Part shown: positions 22,601 through 31,586 of the stretch, in pieces
How positions within the stretch are numbered: position 1 is the first letter of the stretch
How the letters are laid out: every line of letters starts with the position of its first letter
Position numbers and translations under genes: made by a program
Source of the DNA: an uncultured Eubacteriales bacterium
Lineage (GTDB): Bacteria > Bacillota > Clostridia > Oscillospirales > Oscillospiraceae
Reading direction: 5' to 3'
Length of the DNA stretch: 40,391 nt
NCBI GenBank assembly: GCA_900548625.1
Contig: URLO01000014.1
Span: 1-40,391 of the forward strand
Notes under the pieces: generated by a model
What the model was told of the DNA's origin: nothing
The model's database searches: none
What the model saw: the letters and a program-made list of their open reading frames with translations, nothing else

Positions 22601-25600
22601 ATGCTCCGTTTTTTACTTGACGCAGACCGGCTTAAAAATACAGACGCACTGATCGGACGCATTTGCGCACGCGCGGCAGAGGGCACGCAGGGGCAGATCC
22701 TGATCGTGCCGGAGCAGTATTCCCACGCCGCCGAGCGCGCGCTCTGTGCAGCGGGAGGCGACACCATCAGCCGCAGCGCCGAGGTCTTGAGCTTCACGCG
22801 GCTGGCAAGTCGCCTGCTTTCTGTCTACGGCGGCGTGTGCGAGGAATATCTGGACAAGGGCGGGCGGCTGCTGAGTGTCTATCTCGCTGCCGAGCAGGTG
22901 CGCTCCCGACTCAAATACTACGCCACCGTCAGCACAAAGCCGGAATTTTTGCTGCGGCTTGGCGCGGCAATGGAGGAGTTTTTGAGCTACTGCCTGCCGC
23001 CGGAGGCATTGCGGGAGGCAGCTCAGCGCGTCAGCGGCCAGTTTGCGCAAAAGCTTGAGGAGCTGTCGCTGCTGTATGAGAGTTATCTCTCCGTCTGCAA
23101 AAACGGACGCAGCGACCCCGTGACGCGGCTTGAACGCCTGCGGACGCTCTTGCAGCAGACAGACTATGCCTCGGAGCATGTTTTTTATCTGGACGGCTTT
23201 TCGGATTTTACGGCGGCGGAGCACGGCGTTCTGACCGAGCTTCTGCGCCGTGCGCCGGAGATACATATCGCGCTTTGCACGGACGGAAGCGGACGCGCCG
23301 TCTTTCAGGCCGCGTCGGAGACGGCGGCAGCGCTCAAAAAGGAGGCTGCACGCTGGAACGTGCCGGTCACGACCGGGCATCCGTCCTGCCCAGCTGTGCG
23401 CGCGGAGGCCCTCTGCGGTTGGCTTGACGGACTGTTTTCTCCCACGCAGACGCCGGGGCAGGACGCGGCGGGGCGGCTTTTTCTGCATCACGCGCCTACG
23501 GCTGAGCAGGAATGTGCGTATGCCGCGTGGCGTGTGCGCCGGCTTCTTCAGACGGGAAGCCGCTGCCGCGAGATCGGCATCGCGCTGAGCGACCGCGCGG
23601 CATACGAGCCGGTGCTGCGGACGCTGTTTTCGCGGATGCAGCTTCCTGCCTATTTTGCAGGAACGGAGGACATTCTCTCACAGCCGCTTTTTGCCGCCGT
23701 GCTTTGTGCGATGGAGGCGGTCGACCGCTATGACAACGAGCCGATGCTGGCCTTTTTGAAGTCCGGCATCAGTCCGCTGGCGCGCGACGAGGCGGACCGG
23801 CTCGAAAAATACGCCTTTACATGGAGCATCCGCGGGAAGCTCTGGGAGGAAACGTGGACGATGCACCCCGACGGCTTCGGTGCGGAGTGGGACGAGGAGC
23901 GCCGCGCGGAGCTAGAACAGCTCAATGCATCGAGAAGCCGTGCTGTTTCGCCGCTTGCGTCTTTGCGAAGGGCATGGCATGCGGCAAAAAATGTCGGGGA
24001 AATGGTGATGGCGCTCGATGAATTTCTGACGGCGCTCAACGCCGGCGGCCGGATGCAGCAGCAGGCGCAGGCGCAGGAGGCGGCGGGCGAGGTACAGCGG
24101 GCGCAGCAGACGCGCCAGCTTTTTGACATCCTCATTGACGCAATGGAGCAGACCTATCAGGTGCTCGGCGCCTGCGTGATGGAGCCGCCGCAGTTTACCG
24201 CCATGTTCCGGATGCTCCTTTCACAGTATCAGGTCGGAACGATCCCCGCCGCGGTCGATCAGGTACAGATCGGGCCGCTGGAATCGTTCCGGAGCCTTCG
24301 GACAAAGCATTTGATCGTGCTTGGCGCAGAGGAGGGAAAGCTCCCAGCCTTCGCGCCTGCACTTGGCGTCTTTACCGAGGACGAGCGGCAGCGGCTGCGC
24401 ACGATGGGCCTTGCGCTTGCGCCGGCACAGGAGAATCGGCTTGACCGGGAAATGGGCTGGATCCGGGCGGCGCTCTGCGCGGCGGAGGAAAGCTGCTCGC
24501 TCTGCTACAGCGGCGCGGAGCCGTCGTTCCTGTTTACAAGGACGCTTCAGATGTTTGACCGGCTCTCGGTGACAGAGGACGCGGAGTATGTGTTTGCGCC
24601 CGATGTGAACGCCGCAGCCGCGGCGCTCCTGCGCGCGGGCGGACGTGAGGAGCCGCACATCCATGCTCTGAGCGAGGCCGTGTCGCGGCTTCGGCGGTGC
24701 GGCGCGTACGACTTTACGCCGGTGGCACGGCAGACGGTCTGCGGGCTTTACGGAAACCAGATCGCGCTTTCTGCCTCGCGCATCGACCGCTATGCCGCCT
24801 GCCGGTACGCATTTTTCCTCTATGACGGTCTGCGGCTGCGCCCATGGAAACAGGCGCGCTTTGACGCGCCGCTGTTTGGCACGTTCGTCCACAAGGTGCT
24901 TGAAAAGACGGTGCGGGAGGTCATGGGACTCGGCGGTTTTGCAGCCGTGGAGGAGGAGAGCCTTTTGAAGATCGCGGCGCGCCATGCGCAGGAGTACACG
25001 AGAGACTTCCTGCCGGAGCTTGCCCAGCGCGGCGAACGCTTTGCCTATCTCTACAACCGCAATCTGAACGAGGTCCTTGCCGTGGTGCAGGACGTTGGAC
25101 AGGAGCTGCGCACTTCAAAATTCATCCCGCGTGACTGCGAGCTGCATTTCGCGCGCGGCACGGAGCAGGAGGACACTATGCCGCCGATCCGGGTGCATAC
25201 GCCGTCCGGCGACGGAGTTGTGTCCGGCTTTGTTGACCGCGTCGATCTGTATGAAACGGAGCACGGCGCATACTACCGCGTCGTGGATTACAAAACCGGA
25301 AAAAAAGACCTTGATTACGCGGGACTTCTCTGCGGAGAGGATCTGCAAATGCTCATCTATCTGTTCGCGCTCAAGGAGCATGGGCAGACGCGCTACGGCA
25401 GAAGGCTCTTTCCGGCCGGTGTGCTCTACGTTCCGGCGCGTGAGGAAATGGAATCGGTACCGCCCGGAACGAGCGAGGAAAAGATCGCCGAGCTGCGTGC
25501 GAAAAAAAAGCGCCGGAAGGGACTGCTTCTCGATGACGAGACGATTTTGCAGGCAATGGAGCCATCGGACGGCACGCCGCGGTATCTGCCGTATCAGCTT

Positions 25601-25879
25601 AAAAATGGCGAACGCACGGGCGACCTTGCCACGCGCGAGCAGCTTGCGCTGCTGGGGCGCTTTGTGATGCAGTCGCTTCAGGAAATGACCGGCGCAATGT
25701 TTGCAGGCGGCGTGACGCCGAATCCCATTTTGCGCGGACAGAATCGGTCTTCGTGCGAGTATTGCGATTTTGTGCAGGCGTGCCACAAGGACGCCTGCTG
25801 TCACGAAAACCGCTACATTGCGGAGATCAAGTCAGAACGCTTCTGGCAGGAGGTTGAAAGGAGGTGCACACATGGCTGA
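22601..25879 (+). CDS. addB: AddB, helicase-nuclease subunit B, lacking a P-loop
   Basis: Subunit B of the AddAB double-strand break resection enzyme, 1092 residues (Bacillus AddB about 1166). The C-terminal PD-(D/E)XK nuclease motif is D896-Y-K898 in VVDYKTGKKD. The Fe-S cluster Cys are present: C734 (AACRYAF) and C1052, C1055, C1061 in SSCEYCDFVQAC. The N-terminus aligns with AddB by LIVPEQYSHAAERAL, but the GRAGSGKT-type P-loop expected at about residues 7-15 is replaced by LDADRLKNT, so this domain should not bind ATP. Ribosome site AAGGAGG is 7 bases before the ATG. addB overlaps addA by 8 bases, as expected for a stoichiometric complex. Confidence 0.92.
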   Translation: MLRFLLDADRLKNTDALIGRICARAAEGTQGQILIVPEQYSHAAERALCAAGGDTISRSAEVLSFTRLASRLLSVYGGVCEEYLDKGGRLLSVYLAAEQVRSRLKYYATVSTKPEFLLRLGAAMEEFLSYCLPPEALREAAQRVSGQFAQKLEELSLLYESYLSVCKNGRSDPVTRLERLRTLLQQTDYASEHVFYLDGFSDFTAAEHGVLTELLRRAPEIHIALCTDGSGRAVFQAASETAAALKKEAARWNVPVTTGHPSCPAVRAEALCGWLDGLFSPTQTPGQDAAGRLFLHHAPTAEQECAYAAWRVRRLLQTGSRCREIGIALSDRAAYEPVLRTLFSRMQLPAYFAGTEDILSQPLFAAVLCAMEAVDRYDNEPMLAFLKSGISPLARDEADRLEKYAFTWSIRGKLWEETWTMHPDGFGAEWDEERRAELEQLNASRSRAVSPLASLRRAWHAAKNVGEMVMALDEFLTALNAGGRMQQQAQAQEAAGEVQRAQQTRQLFDILIDAMEQTYQVLGACVMEPPQFTAMFRMLLSQYQVGTIPAAVDQVQIGPLESFRSLRTKHLIVLGAEEGKLPAFAPALGVFTEDERQRLRTMGLALAPAQENRLDREMGWIRAALCAAEESCSLCYSGAEPSFLFTRTLQMFDRLSVTEDAEYVFAPDVNAAAAALLRAGGREEPHIHALSEAVSRLRRCGAYDFTPVARQTVCGLYGNQIALSASRIDRYAACRYAFFLYDGLRLRPWKQARFDAPLFGTFVHKVLEKTVREVMGLGGFAAVEEESLLKIAARHAQEYTRDFLPELAQRGERFAYLYNRNLNEVLAVVQDVGQELRTSKFIPRDCELHFARGTEQEDTMPPIRVHTPSGDGVVSGFVDRVDLYETEHGAYYRVVDYKTGKKDLDYAGLLCGEDLQMLIYLFALKEHGQTRYGRRLFPAGVLYVPAREEMESVPPGTSEEKIAELRAKKKRRKGLLLDDETILQAMEPSDGTPRYLPYQLKNGERTGDLATREQLALLGRFVMQSLQEMTGAMFAGGVTPNPILRGQNRSSCEYCDFVQACHKDACCHENRYIAEIKSERFWQEVERRCTHG

Positions 25880-28800
25880 AAAGGACGTGGTGCTGACACC
25901 GTCACAGCAGGCGGTCGTTGATGACCGGGGCGGCGCGCTGCTCGTTTCTGCGGCGGCAGGCTCCGGAAAGACCAAGGTTCTGGTCGATCGGCTTCTGGCG
26001 CAGGTCTGCGCGGAGAATGCGCCGGCGGATCTGGACGATTTTCTGATCATTACATACACCAAGGCCGCCGCGGCGGAGCTTCGCGGGAAGATCGCGAAGG
26101 AACTCTCCAAGCGCCTGAGCGCAGAGCCGGAGAACGTGCATTTACAGCGCCAGCTCACGCGCATCTATCTGGCGCAGATCTCCACCGTACATGCGTTCTG
26201 CTCCTCCATCCTGCGCGAATATGCACACACGCTGGACATTCCGGCGGACTTTCGCGTGGCGGAGGAACTGGAGGCGCAGGAGCTGCAGCAGGAGGTGCTG
26301 GACGCGCTGCTGGAGCAGTGCTATGAAGATCTGACAGAGGACAGTCCGCTTCGGCCACTCATCGACCAGTTCGGCTACGGCCGCGACGACCGGCGGCTGG
26401 CAAAGCTGGTGCTGCCGGTCTACAGTGCGGTTCGCTGCCGCGTTGACCCGGATGCATGGATGCGCCGGTGCGAGGAGGCCTATGCACCGGAGAATGCGAC
26501 GGACGCTGCGCAGACACCGTGGGGCAGGGCGCTCATTGCGCGTCTGCGGGAAACGACGGCATGGGTGCGGAAAAATTTGCAGCAGGCCGTTGACGCCATG
26601 GTGTGCGACGCGGTATTGCAGGAAAAATACGCGCCAAAATTTCTGGATAACATCGAGGCTGTTGCCTCGCTCGAGGCACGCGAGGGCTGGGACGAGATCT
26701 ATGAAAACCGCCTGCTGAGCTTTGGAAGCGTCCCGCCCGTGCGCAGCCCGGAGGACGCGGAGCTGAAGGAAACGGTGCAGAACATCCGCAAGGAGGCGCT
26801 TGCGGCGCTCAAGGACGCGCAGGCGTGCTTCTATGCGCCGAGCGCGCAGGTGCTTGCCGACCTCCAAAATACGGCGGGGCCGATCCGTGCGCTGCTCTCG
26901 CTGCTTCGGGAATTTGACAGGCAGTACGCGCAGGAAAAGCGGCGGCGGAAGCTGATGGATTTTTCCGACCTCGAACACGAAGCCATCCGGCTTTTGTGCC
27001 AGAGGGGGACGGCGCTTCCGACCGCTGCCGCAAAAGAGATCGGCGCGCGCTTCCGGGAGATCCTTGTCGATGAATATCAGGACTCCAACGCCGTGCAGGA
27101 GCGCATTTTTGAGGCCCTTTCACGCGGCGGAAGAAACCGCTTCATGGTCGGCGACGTCAAGCAGTCGATCTACCGTTTCCGCCTGGCAGACCCCGGCATT
27201 TTTCTTGAAAAATACAAGAGCTTCCCCATGCGCGATGACGCGGCGGAGGGCGAGCCGCGAAAGATCCTCCTGTCCGAGAATTTCCGTTCCCGGCCTGAAA
27301 TTTTACAGGCGGTGAACGATGTGTTCTCGCTCGTCATGAGCCCGGAGGCGGCGGAGCTTTCCTACGGCGAGGAGGAGGCGCTTCGCTGCGGCATCCCGGA
27401 GTTTCCTGCCACACCGCAGCCCAAGGTGGAACTGCACTGCATTGACCTGGATATTTCCGCGGCAGAAGATGAACAGAAGGCGGAAAAACGCGAGGAGGAA
27501 GCGGCGTTCGTTGCCGCGCGCATTCACGAGCTGCTTTCCTCGGGAACGATGATCGCGGACAAGGGTGCGCTCCGTCCGGCTGTGGCGGGAGACATCACGA
27601 TCCTTCTGCACTCGCCGGGACCGGCGGCGGCGGAGTACGTTGCAGCGCTTGCACGCTATCAGATCGCGTGCGTCACCGACCGCGGCGGCAGCATTCTGGA
27701 TACGACCGAGGTGGAGGTGCTCTGCGCGATCTTGCAGATCATTGACAATCCGCATCAGGACGTGCCGCTTGCGGCGGCGATGGCAAGCCATGTCTTTGGC
27801 TTCACGCCGGACGAGCTGGCGCGTGTGCGCTGCCGCGACCGGAAATCGGATCTCTACGACTGTCTCTGCATGGCGGCGGAGACGGATGAAAAGCTGCAAG
27901 GCTTTCTGAACTGGCTGGAAACGGAACGTGAGCACGCCGGTCAGATGACGCTTCTGGCGTTTCTTGATGAAGTGATTGCCTCGACCGGGTTGGAGGAGAT
28001 CTACGCCTCGATGCCGGACGGCACGCGCCGTGCAGAGAATCTGCGCGTCTTCCGCGCGCTTGCCGCAGACTACGCCGCTTCGCGCGGCGGAGGCCTGATG
28101 GCGTTTTGCCGCTATCTGGCGGGACTTCACGAGAGCGGAGCTCCGATTTCGCCTCCGCAGAGCGAGGCCGGAGCGGACGCGGTGCGCATCATGAGCATCC
28201 ACAAGTCAAAGGGGCTGGAATTTCCCATTGTCATTCTTGCGGACCTGTCACGAAAATTCAATTTGCAGGATTGCGCCGCGCCGGTGCTGCTGGACGACGA
28301 GCTGCTGATCGGTGCGAACGTGGTCAACACGCAGAGCGGCTCCTACTATCCGGGCATCGCGAAAATGGCGATAGCCGCAAGGAAGAAAAATCAGACCATC
28401 GCAGAGGAAATGCGTGTTTTGTACGTTGCCATGACGCGCGCGAAGGACATGCTCATCATGACCGACTGCGCGGCAAAGCAGCCCCAGCGCCTGCGGAGGC
28501 TGAATGCGGCGCTGACCGAGCCCGTGCGCCCGGAGATCGCGGGCTCGGTGCTTCAGATGGGAGACTGGGTGATGATGGCGGCGCTCTGCCGCACCGAGGC
28601 AGGCGAGCTGCATGCCCAAGCCGGCGGAAACGCCGTCAGCCGCGTGCGGCCTGACCCGTGGCGCATCACCTTCCAAAGCGCGCAGGCTCTGCGCGCGCAG
28701 CAGTCCGGCGCGGCGGGCACTTTTTCCGATCTTCCGGCGGCGCGGGCGGAGATTCCGGAGCTGGAGGCGCAGCTTTCATATGTATATCCGTACATGGCCG

Positions 28801-29444
28801 CGGCAAAAACGGCCTCCAAGCTGACGGCAACACAGCTCAAGGGCAGGCTTCTCGACCGGGAGGCGGCGGAGAACGCGAAAAACGGGAGCGTGCCGGAAAC
28901 GGGTGTGCGCCGGCTGAATTTCCGGAAGGACACGCCGCTGACCGGCCGCGAAAAGGGCAGTGCGACGCATCTTTTCATGCAGTTTGCACGCTATGAGAAC
29001 TGCACGGACGCGCAGAGCGCAGCAGCGGAGCTGGAGCGCCTGCGGCGCGAGCGTTTTTTGACGGCGCCTCAGGCGGAGGCTGTGGACTGCGGGCGCATCG
29101 TGCGGCTGTTTGAAAGTCCGTTCGGCGCACGCATCCTGAGCGCGGAAGCGCTCCGGCGCGAATTTAAGTTCTCCATCCTGACCGATGCGGGTGCGTATGA
29201 TCCCGAGGCGGCAGGGGAGCAGGTGATGCTTCAGGGCGTTGTGGACTGCTTCTGGGAGGAGGATGGCGGGCTCGTGATCGTCGATTTTAAGACCGACCGC
29301 GTCTACGGCGATCCCGCGAGGAAGGCGGCGGATTACACACCGCAGTTGGAGGCGTATGCGCAGGCGCTGTCGCGCATTTTTGAAAAGCCGGTCCGGGAGA
29401 AATATCTCTATTTCTTCGACTGCGGCGAGGCCGTGCGCGTATAA
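25872..29444 (+). CDS. addA: AddA, helicase-nuclease subunit A
   Basis: UvrD-type 3'-5' helicase with a C-terminal nuclease domain; 1190 residues (Bacillus AddA about 1232). It unwinds and cuts DNA ends together with AddB to load RecA. Helicase motif I is SAAAGSGKTKVL with K33, motif Ia and the STVHAFC segment follow, motif II is DEYQDSN, motif III VGDVKQSIYRFR, and motif VI VAMTRAKD. The nuclease motif is D1138-F-K1140 in VDFKTDRVYGD. The start at 25872 follows GAAAGGAGGTG and overlaps the addB stop. A strong terminator follows 25 bases after the stop. No change in a catalytic residue is visible, so helicase activity of the complex should rest on this subunit. Confidence 0.96.
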   Translation: MAEKDVVLTPSQQAVVDDRGGALLVSAAAGSGKTKVLVDRLLAQVCAENAPADLDDFLIITYTKAAAAELRGKIAKELSKRLSAEPENVHLQRQLTRIYLAQISTVHAFCSSILREYAHTLDIPADFRVAEELEAQELQQEVLDALLEQCYEDLTEDSPLRPLIDQFGYGRDDRRLAKLVLPVYSAVRCRVDPDAWMRRCEEAYAPENATDAAQTPWGRALIARLRETTAWVRKNLQQAVDAMVCDAVLQEKYAPKFLDNIEAVASLEAREGWDEIYENRLLSFGSVPPVRSPEDAELKETVQNIRKEALAALKDAQACFYAPSAQVLADLQNTAGPIRALLSLLREFDRQYAQEKRRRKLMDFSDLEHEAIRLLCQRGTALPTAAAKEIGARFREILVDEYQDSNAVQERIFEALSRGGRNRFMVGDVKQSIYRFRLADPGIFLEKYKSFPMRDDAAEGEPRKILLSENFRSRPEILQAVNDVFSLVMSPEAAELSYGEEEALRCGIPEFPATPQPKVELHCIDLDISAAEDEQKAEKREEEAAFVAARIHELLSSGTMIADKGALRPAVAGDITILLHSPGPAAAEYVAALARYQIACVTDRGGSILDTTEVEVLCAILQIIDNPHQDVPLAAAMASHVFGFTPDELARVRCRDRKSDLYDCLCMAAETDEKLQGFLNWLETEREHAGQMTLLAFLDEVIASTGLEEIYASMPDGTRRAENLRVFRALAADYAASRGGGLMAFCRYLAGLHESGAPISPPQSEAGADAVRIMSIHKSKGLEFPIVILADLSRKFNLQDCAAPVLLDDELLIGANVVNTQSGSYYPGIAKMAIAARKKNQTIAEEMRVLYVAMTRAKDMLIMTDCAAKQPQRLRRLNAALTEPVRPEIAGSVLQMGDWVMMAALCRTEAGELHAQAGGNAVSRVRPDPWRITFQSAQALRAQQSGAAGTFSDLPAARAEIPELEAQLSYVYPYMAAAKTASKLTATQLKGRLLDREAAENAKNGSVPETGVRRLNFRKDTPLTGREKGSATHLFMQFARYENCTDAQSAAAELERLRRERFLTAPQAEAVDCGRIVRLFESPFGARILSAEALRREFKFSILTDAGAYDPEAAGEQVMLQGVVDCFWEEDGGLVIVDFKTDRVYGDPARKAADYTPQLEAYAQALSRIFEKPVREKYLYFFDCGEAVRV

Positions 29445-29469
29445 CGGCAGGCGCATTACGGAATATGCA

Positions 29470-29508
29470 CAGGCGGCGAGGCGTTTTCGCTTCGCCGCCT
29501 GTTTTTTT
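29470..29508. terminator. Terminator between addA and spoVAE (convergent)
   Basis: CAGGCGGCGA (29470-29479) / TCGCCGCCTG (29492-29501), extended inward to about 14 pairs with a TTTT loop, then seven T. It serves addA on the plus strand; the minus-strand side lacks a T-run of the same length, so spoVAE may end less sharply. Confidence 0.88.
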
Positions 29509-29538
29509 CCGGCAGCGCAGCCGATGTGCGCGGCACGA

Positions 29539-29901
29539 TCAGGATTTGTCCTTCGGCCTGAAAAACAGCGCCGCAAGGAAGCCGAAAAAGACCGCAGCAG
29601 CAATGCCGCCGGCCGCGGCGCGCATCCCGCCGGTCATCACGCCGAGCAGCCCGTCCTGATCGACGGCCTCCCGGACGCCCTTTGCAAGATTGTACCCAAA
29701 GCCGGTCAGCGGGACGGTCGCACCGGCGCCGCCGAAGCGGACGAGAAATTCATAGAGACCCACGCCGCCGAGCAGTACGCCTGTCACAACGTAGGCAGTC
29801 AGGATTCGCGCGGGTGTGAGGTTCGTCCGGTCGATGAGAATCTGACCGAGCAGACACAAAGCGCCCCCGACCAGAAATGCCTTCAGATATTCCAAGTCCA
29901 T
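29539..29901 (-). CDS. spoVAE: SpoVAE, spore membrane channel protein
   Basis: Inner-membrane protein of the spore that helps move Ca-dipicolinate; 120 residues with about four hydrophobic segments. The family core is GAGATVPLTGFGYNLAKG near residues 55-75, and the C-terminus has the FFRPKD end seen in SpoVAE(b). Its stop-start overlap with spoVAD (TGATG at 29901) marks it as the second gene of a two-gene unit. The ribosome site is weak (AGAAGGTG next to the ATG), so translation probably depends on coupling to spoVAD. SpoVAC is a related protein; the C-terminal end favours SpoVAE. Confidence 0.88.
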   Translation of the reverse strand: MDLEYLKAFLVGGALCLLGQILIDRTNLTPARILTAYVVTGVLLGGVGLYEFLVRFGGAGATVPLTGFGYNLAKGVREAVDQDGLLGVMTGGMRAAAGGIAAAVFFGFLAALFFRPKDKS

Positions 29902-30920
29902 CACCTTCTTTCGTTGCAGATCGAGACGGCGTGGCAGATGGCGGGAATGGATTCCCCCTGCCATGTGGAGACCGGCGACATGAGCGCGCCGGTGGCGCAG
30001 AAAAGCAGGCTCCCGAGCTTGCGCGCATGGAGCTGCCGCAGGAGATACCCGCACAGCACCGATGCGCCGCAGCCGCAGCCGGAGCCTCCGGCATGGACGT
30101 CCTGCCGCGCGGCGTCATAGATCATCACGCCGCAGTCGCGGTAATTTGCGCCGAAGGATAGACCGTCGCGGTGAAAGAGGTCGATGAGGATGCGGCTTCC
30201 GAGGCTGCCGAGGTCACCGGTCACGATCAGGTCATAGTCCTGCGGGCCAAGCCCTGTGTCCTCGAAATGGGCCTTGAGCGTGGAAAACGCCGCAGGCGCC
30301 ATAGCAGCGCCCATGTTGCTCGCGTCCTTGATGCCGTAGTCCTCGATCCTGCCGATGGTGGCGCAGTTGATGAACGGGCCGCTGCCCTCCGCGCCGACGA
30401 TGCAGCAGCCGGAGCCGGTGACCGTCCACTGCGCGGTGGGCGTCCGCTGACCGCCGTAGCCAAGCGGAAAACGGTACTGCCGCTCGGCGGTTGCAAAGTG
30501 CGAGGCGGTCAGTGCGGCCGCGCGCTCTGCGTAGCCCGCGTTGACGGCGGCAGCGGCAAGCGTCAGCCCCTCTGCCATGGTCGAGCACGCGCCGTACAGA
30601 CCGAGAAACGGGATCTGTGTGCCGCGCACGGCGAAGGCGGAGCTGATGCACTGGTTGAGCAGGTCGCCTGCAAACAGCACGTCCAGCTCGCCGCAGCAGG
30701 GCGGGGCTTTTTGCCGCGCAGCATCAAGCGCCAGCTCCTGAAGGCGCGTCTCGGCCTGTTCCCACGTTTTCTGCCCGAAGCGCGTGTCCGCCTCGGTGCG
30801 GTCGAAGTATGACCCAAGCGGGCCCTCAGCCTCCTTTTTTCCGGCTATGGCGCTGTGCGCCAGTATGACGGGGTGGCGGTCGAAAACGATCGTCTGCCTG
30901 CCCCTGTGAAGACTCGCCAT
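29901..30920 (-). CDS. spoVAD: SpoVAD, thiolase-fold spore protein
   Basis: Soluble, membrane-associated spore protein with a thiolase-like fold that binds dipicolinic acid and is needed for its uptake; 339 residues. Visible marks are the RGRQTIVFDRHPVILAHSAI opening, the GKKEAEGPLGSYFD segment, the LYGACSTMAEG loop (Cys in the thiolase active-site position) and the GAAMAPAA segment. The ATG at 30920 follows AGGAG by 8 bases. It leads a spoVAD-spoVAE unit; spoVAC is not in the window. A sigma-G-type promoter stands about 31 bases upstream, consistent with forespore expression. Confidence 0.93.
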   Translation of the reverse strand: MASLHRGRQTIVFDRHPVILAHSAIAGKKEAEGPLGSYFDRTEADTRFGQKTWEQAETRLQELALDAARQKAPPCCGELDVLFAGDLLNQCISSAFAVRGTQIPFLGLYGACSTMAEGLTLAAAAVNAGYAERAAALTASHFATAERQYRFPLGYGGQRTPTAQWTVTGSGCCIVGAEGSGPFINCATIGRIEDYGIKDASNMGAAMAPAAFSTLKAHFEDTGLGPQDYDLIVTGDLGSLGSRILIDLFHRDGLSFGANYRDCGVMIYDAARQDVHAGGSGCGCGASVLCGYLLRQLHARKLGSLLFCATGALMSPVSTWQGESIPAICHAVSICNERR

Positions 30921-30950
30921 ATCATCGCTCCTGTTCTTTGTTCGTGGCGA

Positions 30951-30979
30951 TAGTATGTGATAAAAGTCAAAAAATAACC
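30951..30979 (-). promoter_or_regulatory. Sigma-G-type promoter for spoVAD-spoVAE
   Basis: Minus strand: GGTTA (30979-30975), 17 bases, CATACTA (30957-30951). The -10 is a full match to the sigma-G consensus CATNHTA and the -35 matches GHATR at 3 of 5 (G, T and A). Geometry is the same as at the DUF378 gene. The spoVA operon of Bacillus is sigma-G controlled. Confidence 0.6.
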
Positions 30980-31000
30980 GTGAATGCAGAACATTCACGG
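30968..31000 (-). terminator. Terminator downstream of luxS, overlapping the spoVAD promoter
   Basis: Minus strand: CCGTGAATG / CATTCACGG (31000-30992 with 30986-30978), nine perfect pairs, 5-base loop, then TTATTTTTTG. It would stop mtnN-luxS transcription before spoVAD. Its right arm overlaps the -35 region of spoVAD. The gap 30921-31118 otherwise holds only this and the next hairpin. Confidence 0.65.
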
Positions 31001-31066
31001 CCAATGAGGAATGGAAAAATGAAAAAGAAGTCGCAGGAGTATTGTATCCGCTTTTGCGTCCGGCTA

Positions 31067-31114
31067 TACACAAGGCGGTCTGCGAAAAATTTTTTCGCAG
31101 ACCGCCGCTGTGTA
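31067..31114. repeat. 48-base imperfect palindrome after luxS
   Basis: Core GGCGGTCTGCGA (31074-31085) / TCGCAGACCGCC (31095-31106) with A5/T6 between the arms, extended outward by TACACA / TGTGTA (31067-31072, 31109-31114). It begins 5 bases beyond the luxS stop. No T-run follows the arms on the minus strand, so it is more likely a stability hairpin or a first, weak terminator. Confidence 0.6.
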
Positions 31115-31118
31115 CAGG

Positions 31119-31586
31119 TCATTTTACGGGATAGGCGAGCTGCGCCTCGGACCAGCCTCGGATGAGGTCTGCATAGAACGCGCAGCAGCCGCGTGCGAGC
31201 GCGGTGTCGAGATTGCGGTAATTGCCGCACTCCGCCGCGCTCTGGCCGGGCATTGCGCCGTCATAGACGGCGGCCTGGGAAAAGATGCGCTTTAGAAGCG
31301 CGATGGCGTCGCCGTCACGGAGCTGCGTGCTGTCAAACAGGAAATAAAAGCCCGTCTGGCAGCCCATCGGCCCGAAATAGATGACCGCGTCCTTCTCGGG
31401 GGCGTTGCGCAGGAGCGTGGCGATGATATGCTCGACCGAATGAAGCTCGGCGTTTGTCAGAAGGTCACCCGTGTTCGGCTTTTTGAAGCGGAGGTCAAAG
31501 GTCGTGACGTTTCCGTCACGGCGCGAGAGATACAGACCGGGGACGAGCACGTTGTGGTCAACGGTAAAGCTTGCAATCTTATCCAT
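31119..31586 (-). CDS. luxS: S-ribosylhomocysteine lyase
   Basis: Metalloenzyme that cleaves S-ribosylhomocysteine to homocysteine and DPD, the precursor of autoinducer 2; 155 residues, full length. Metal ligands are H49 and H53 in HSVEH and C120 in AECGNYR; E52 is the catalytic base and C76 in GPMGCQTGFYF the catalytic Cys. The start at 31586 follows GGAGG and overlaps the stop of mtnN by one base. The pair completes detoxification of S-adenosylhomocysteine. A role in signalling is possible but recycling of the methyl cycle is enough to explain it. Confidence 0.97.
   Translation of the reverse strand: MDKIASFTVDHNVLVPGLYLSRRDGNVTTFDLRFKKPNTGDLLTNAELHSVEHIIATLLRNAPEKDAVIYFGPMGCQTGFYFLFDSTQLRDGDAIALLKRIFSQAAVYDGAMPGQSAAECGNYRNLDTALARGCCAFYADLIRGWSEAQLAYPVK

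Noticed and set aside
30998..31165. Small plus-strand frame starting MKKKSQEY between spoVAD and luxS
   Set aside because: It runs through the large palindrome at 31067-31114 and into the luxS gene, has no ribosome site of note and no protein family features.
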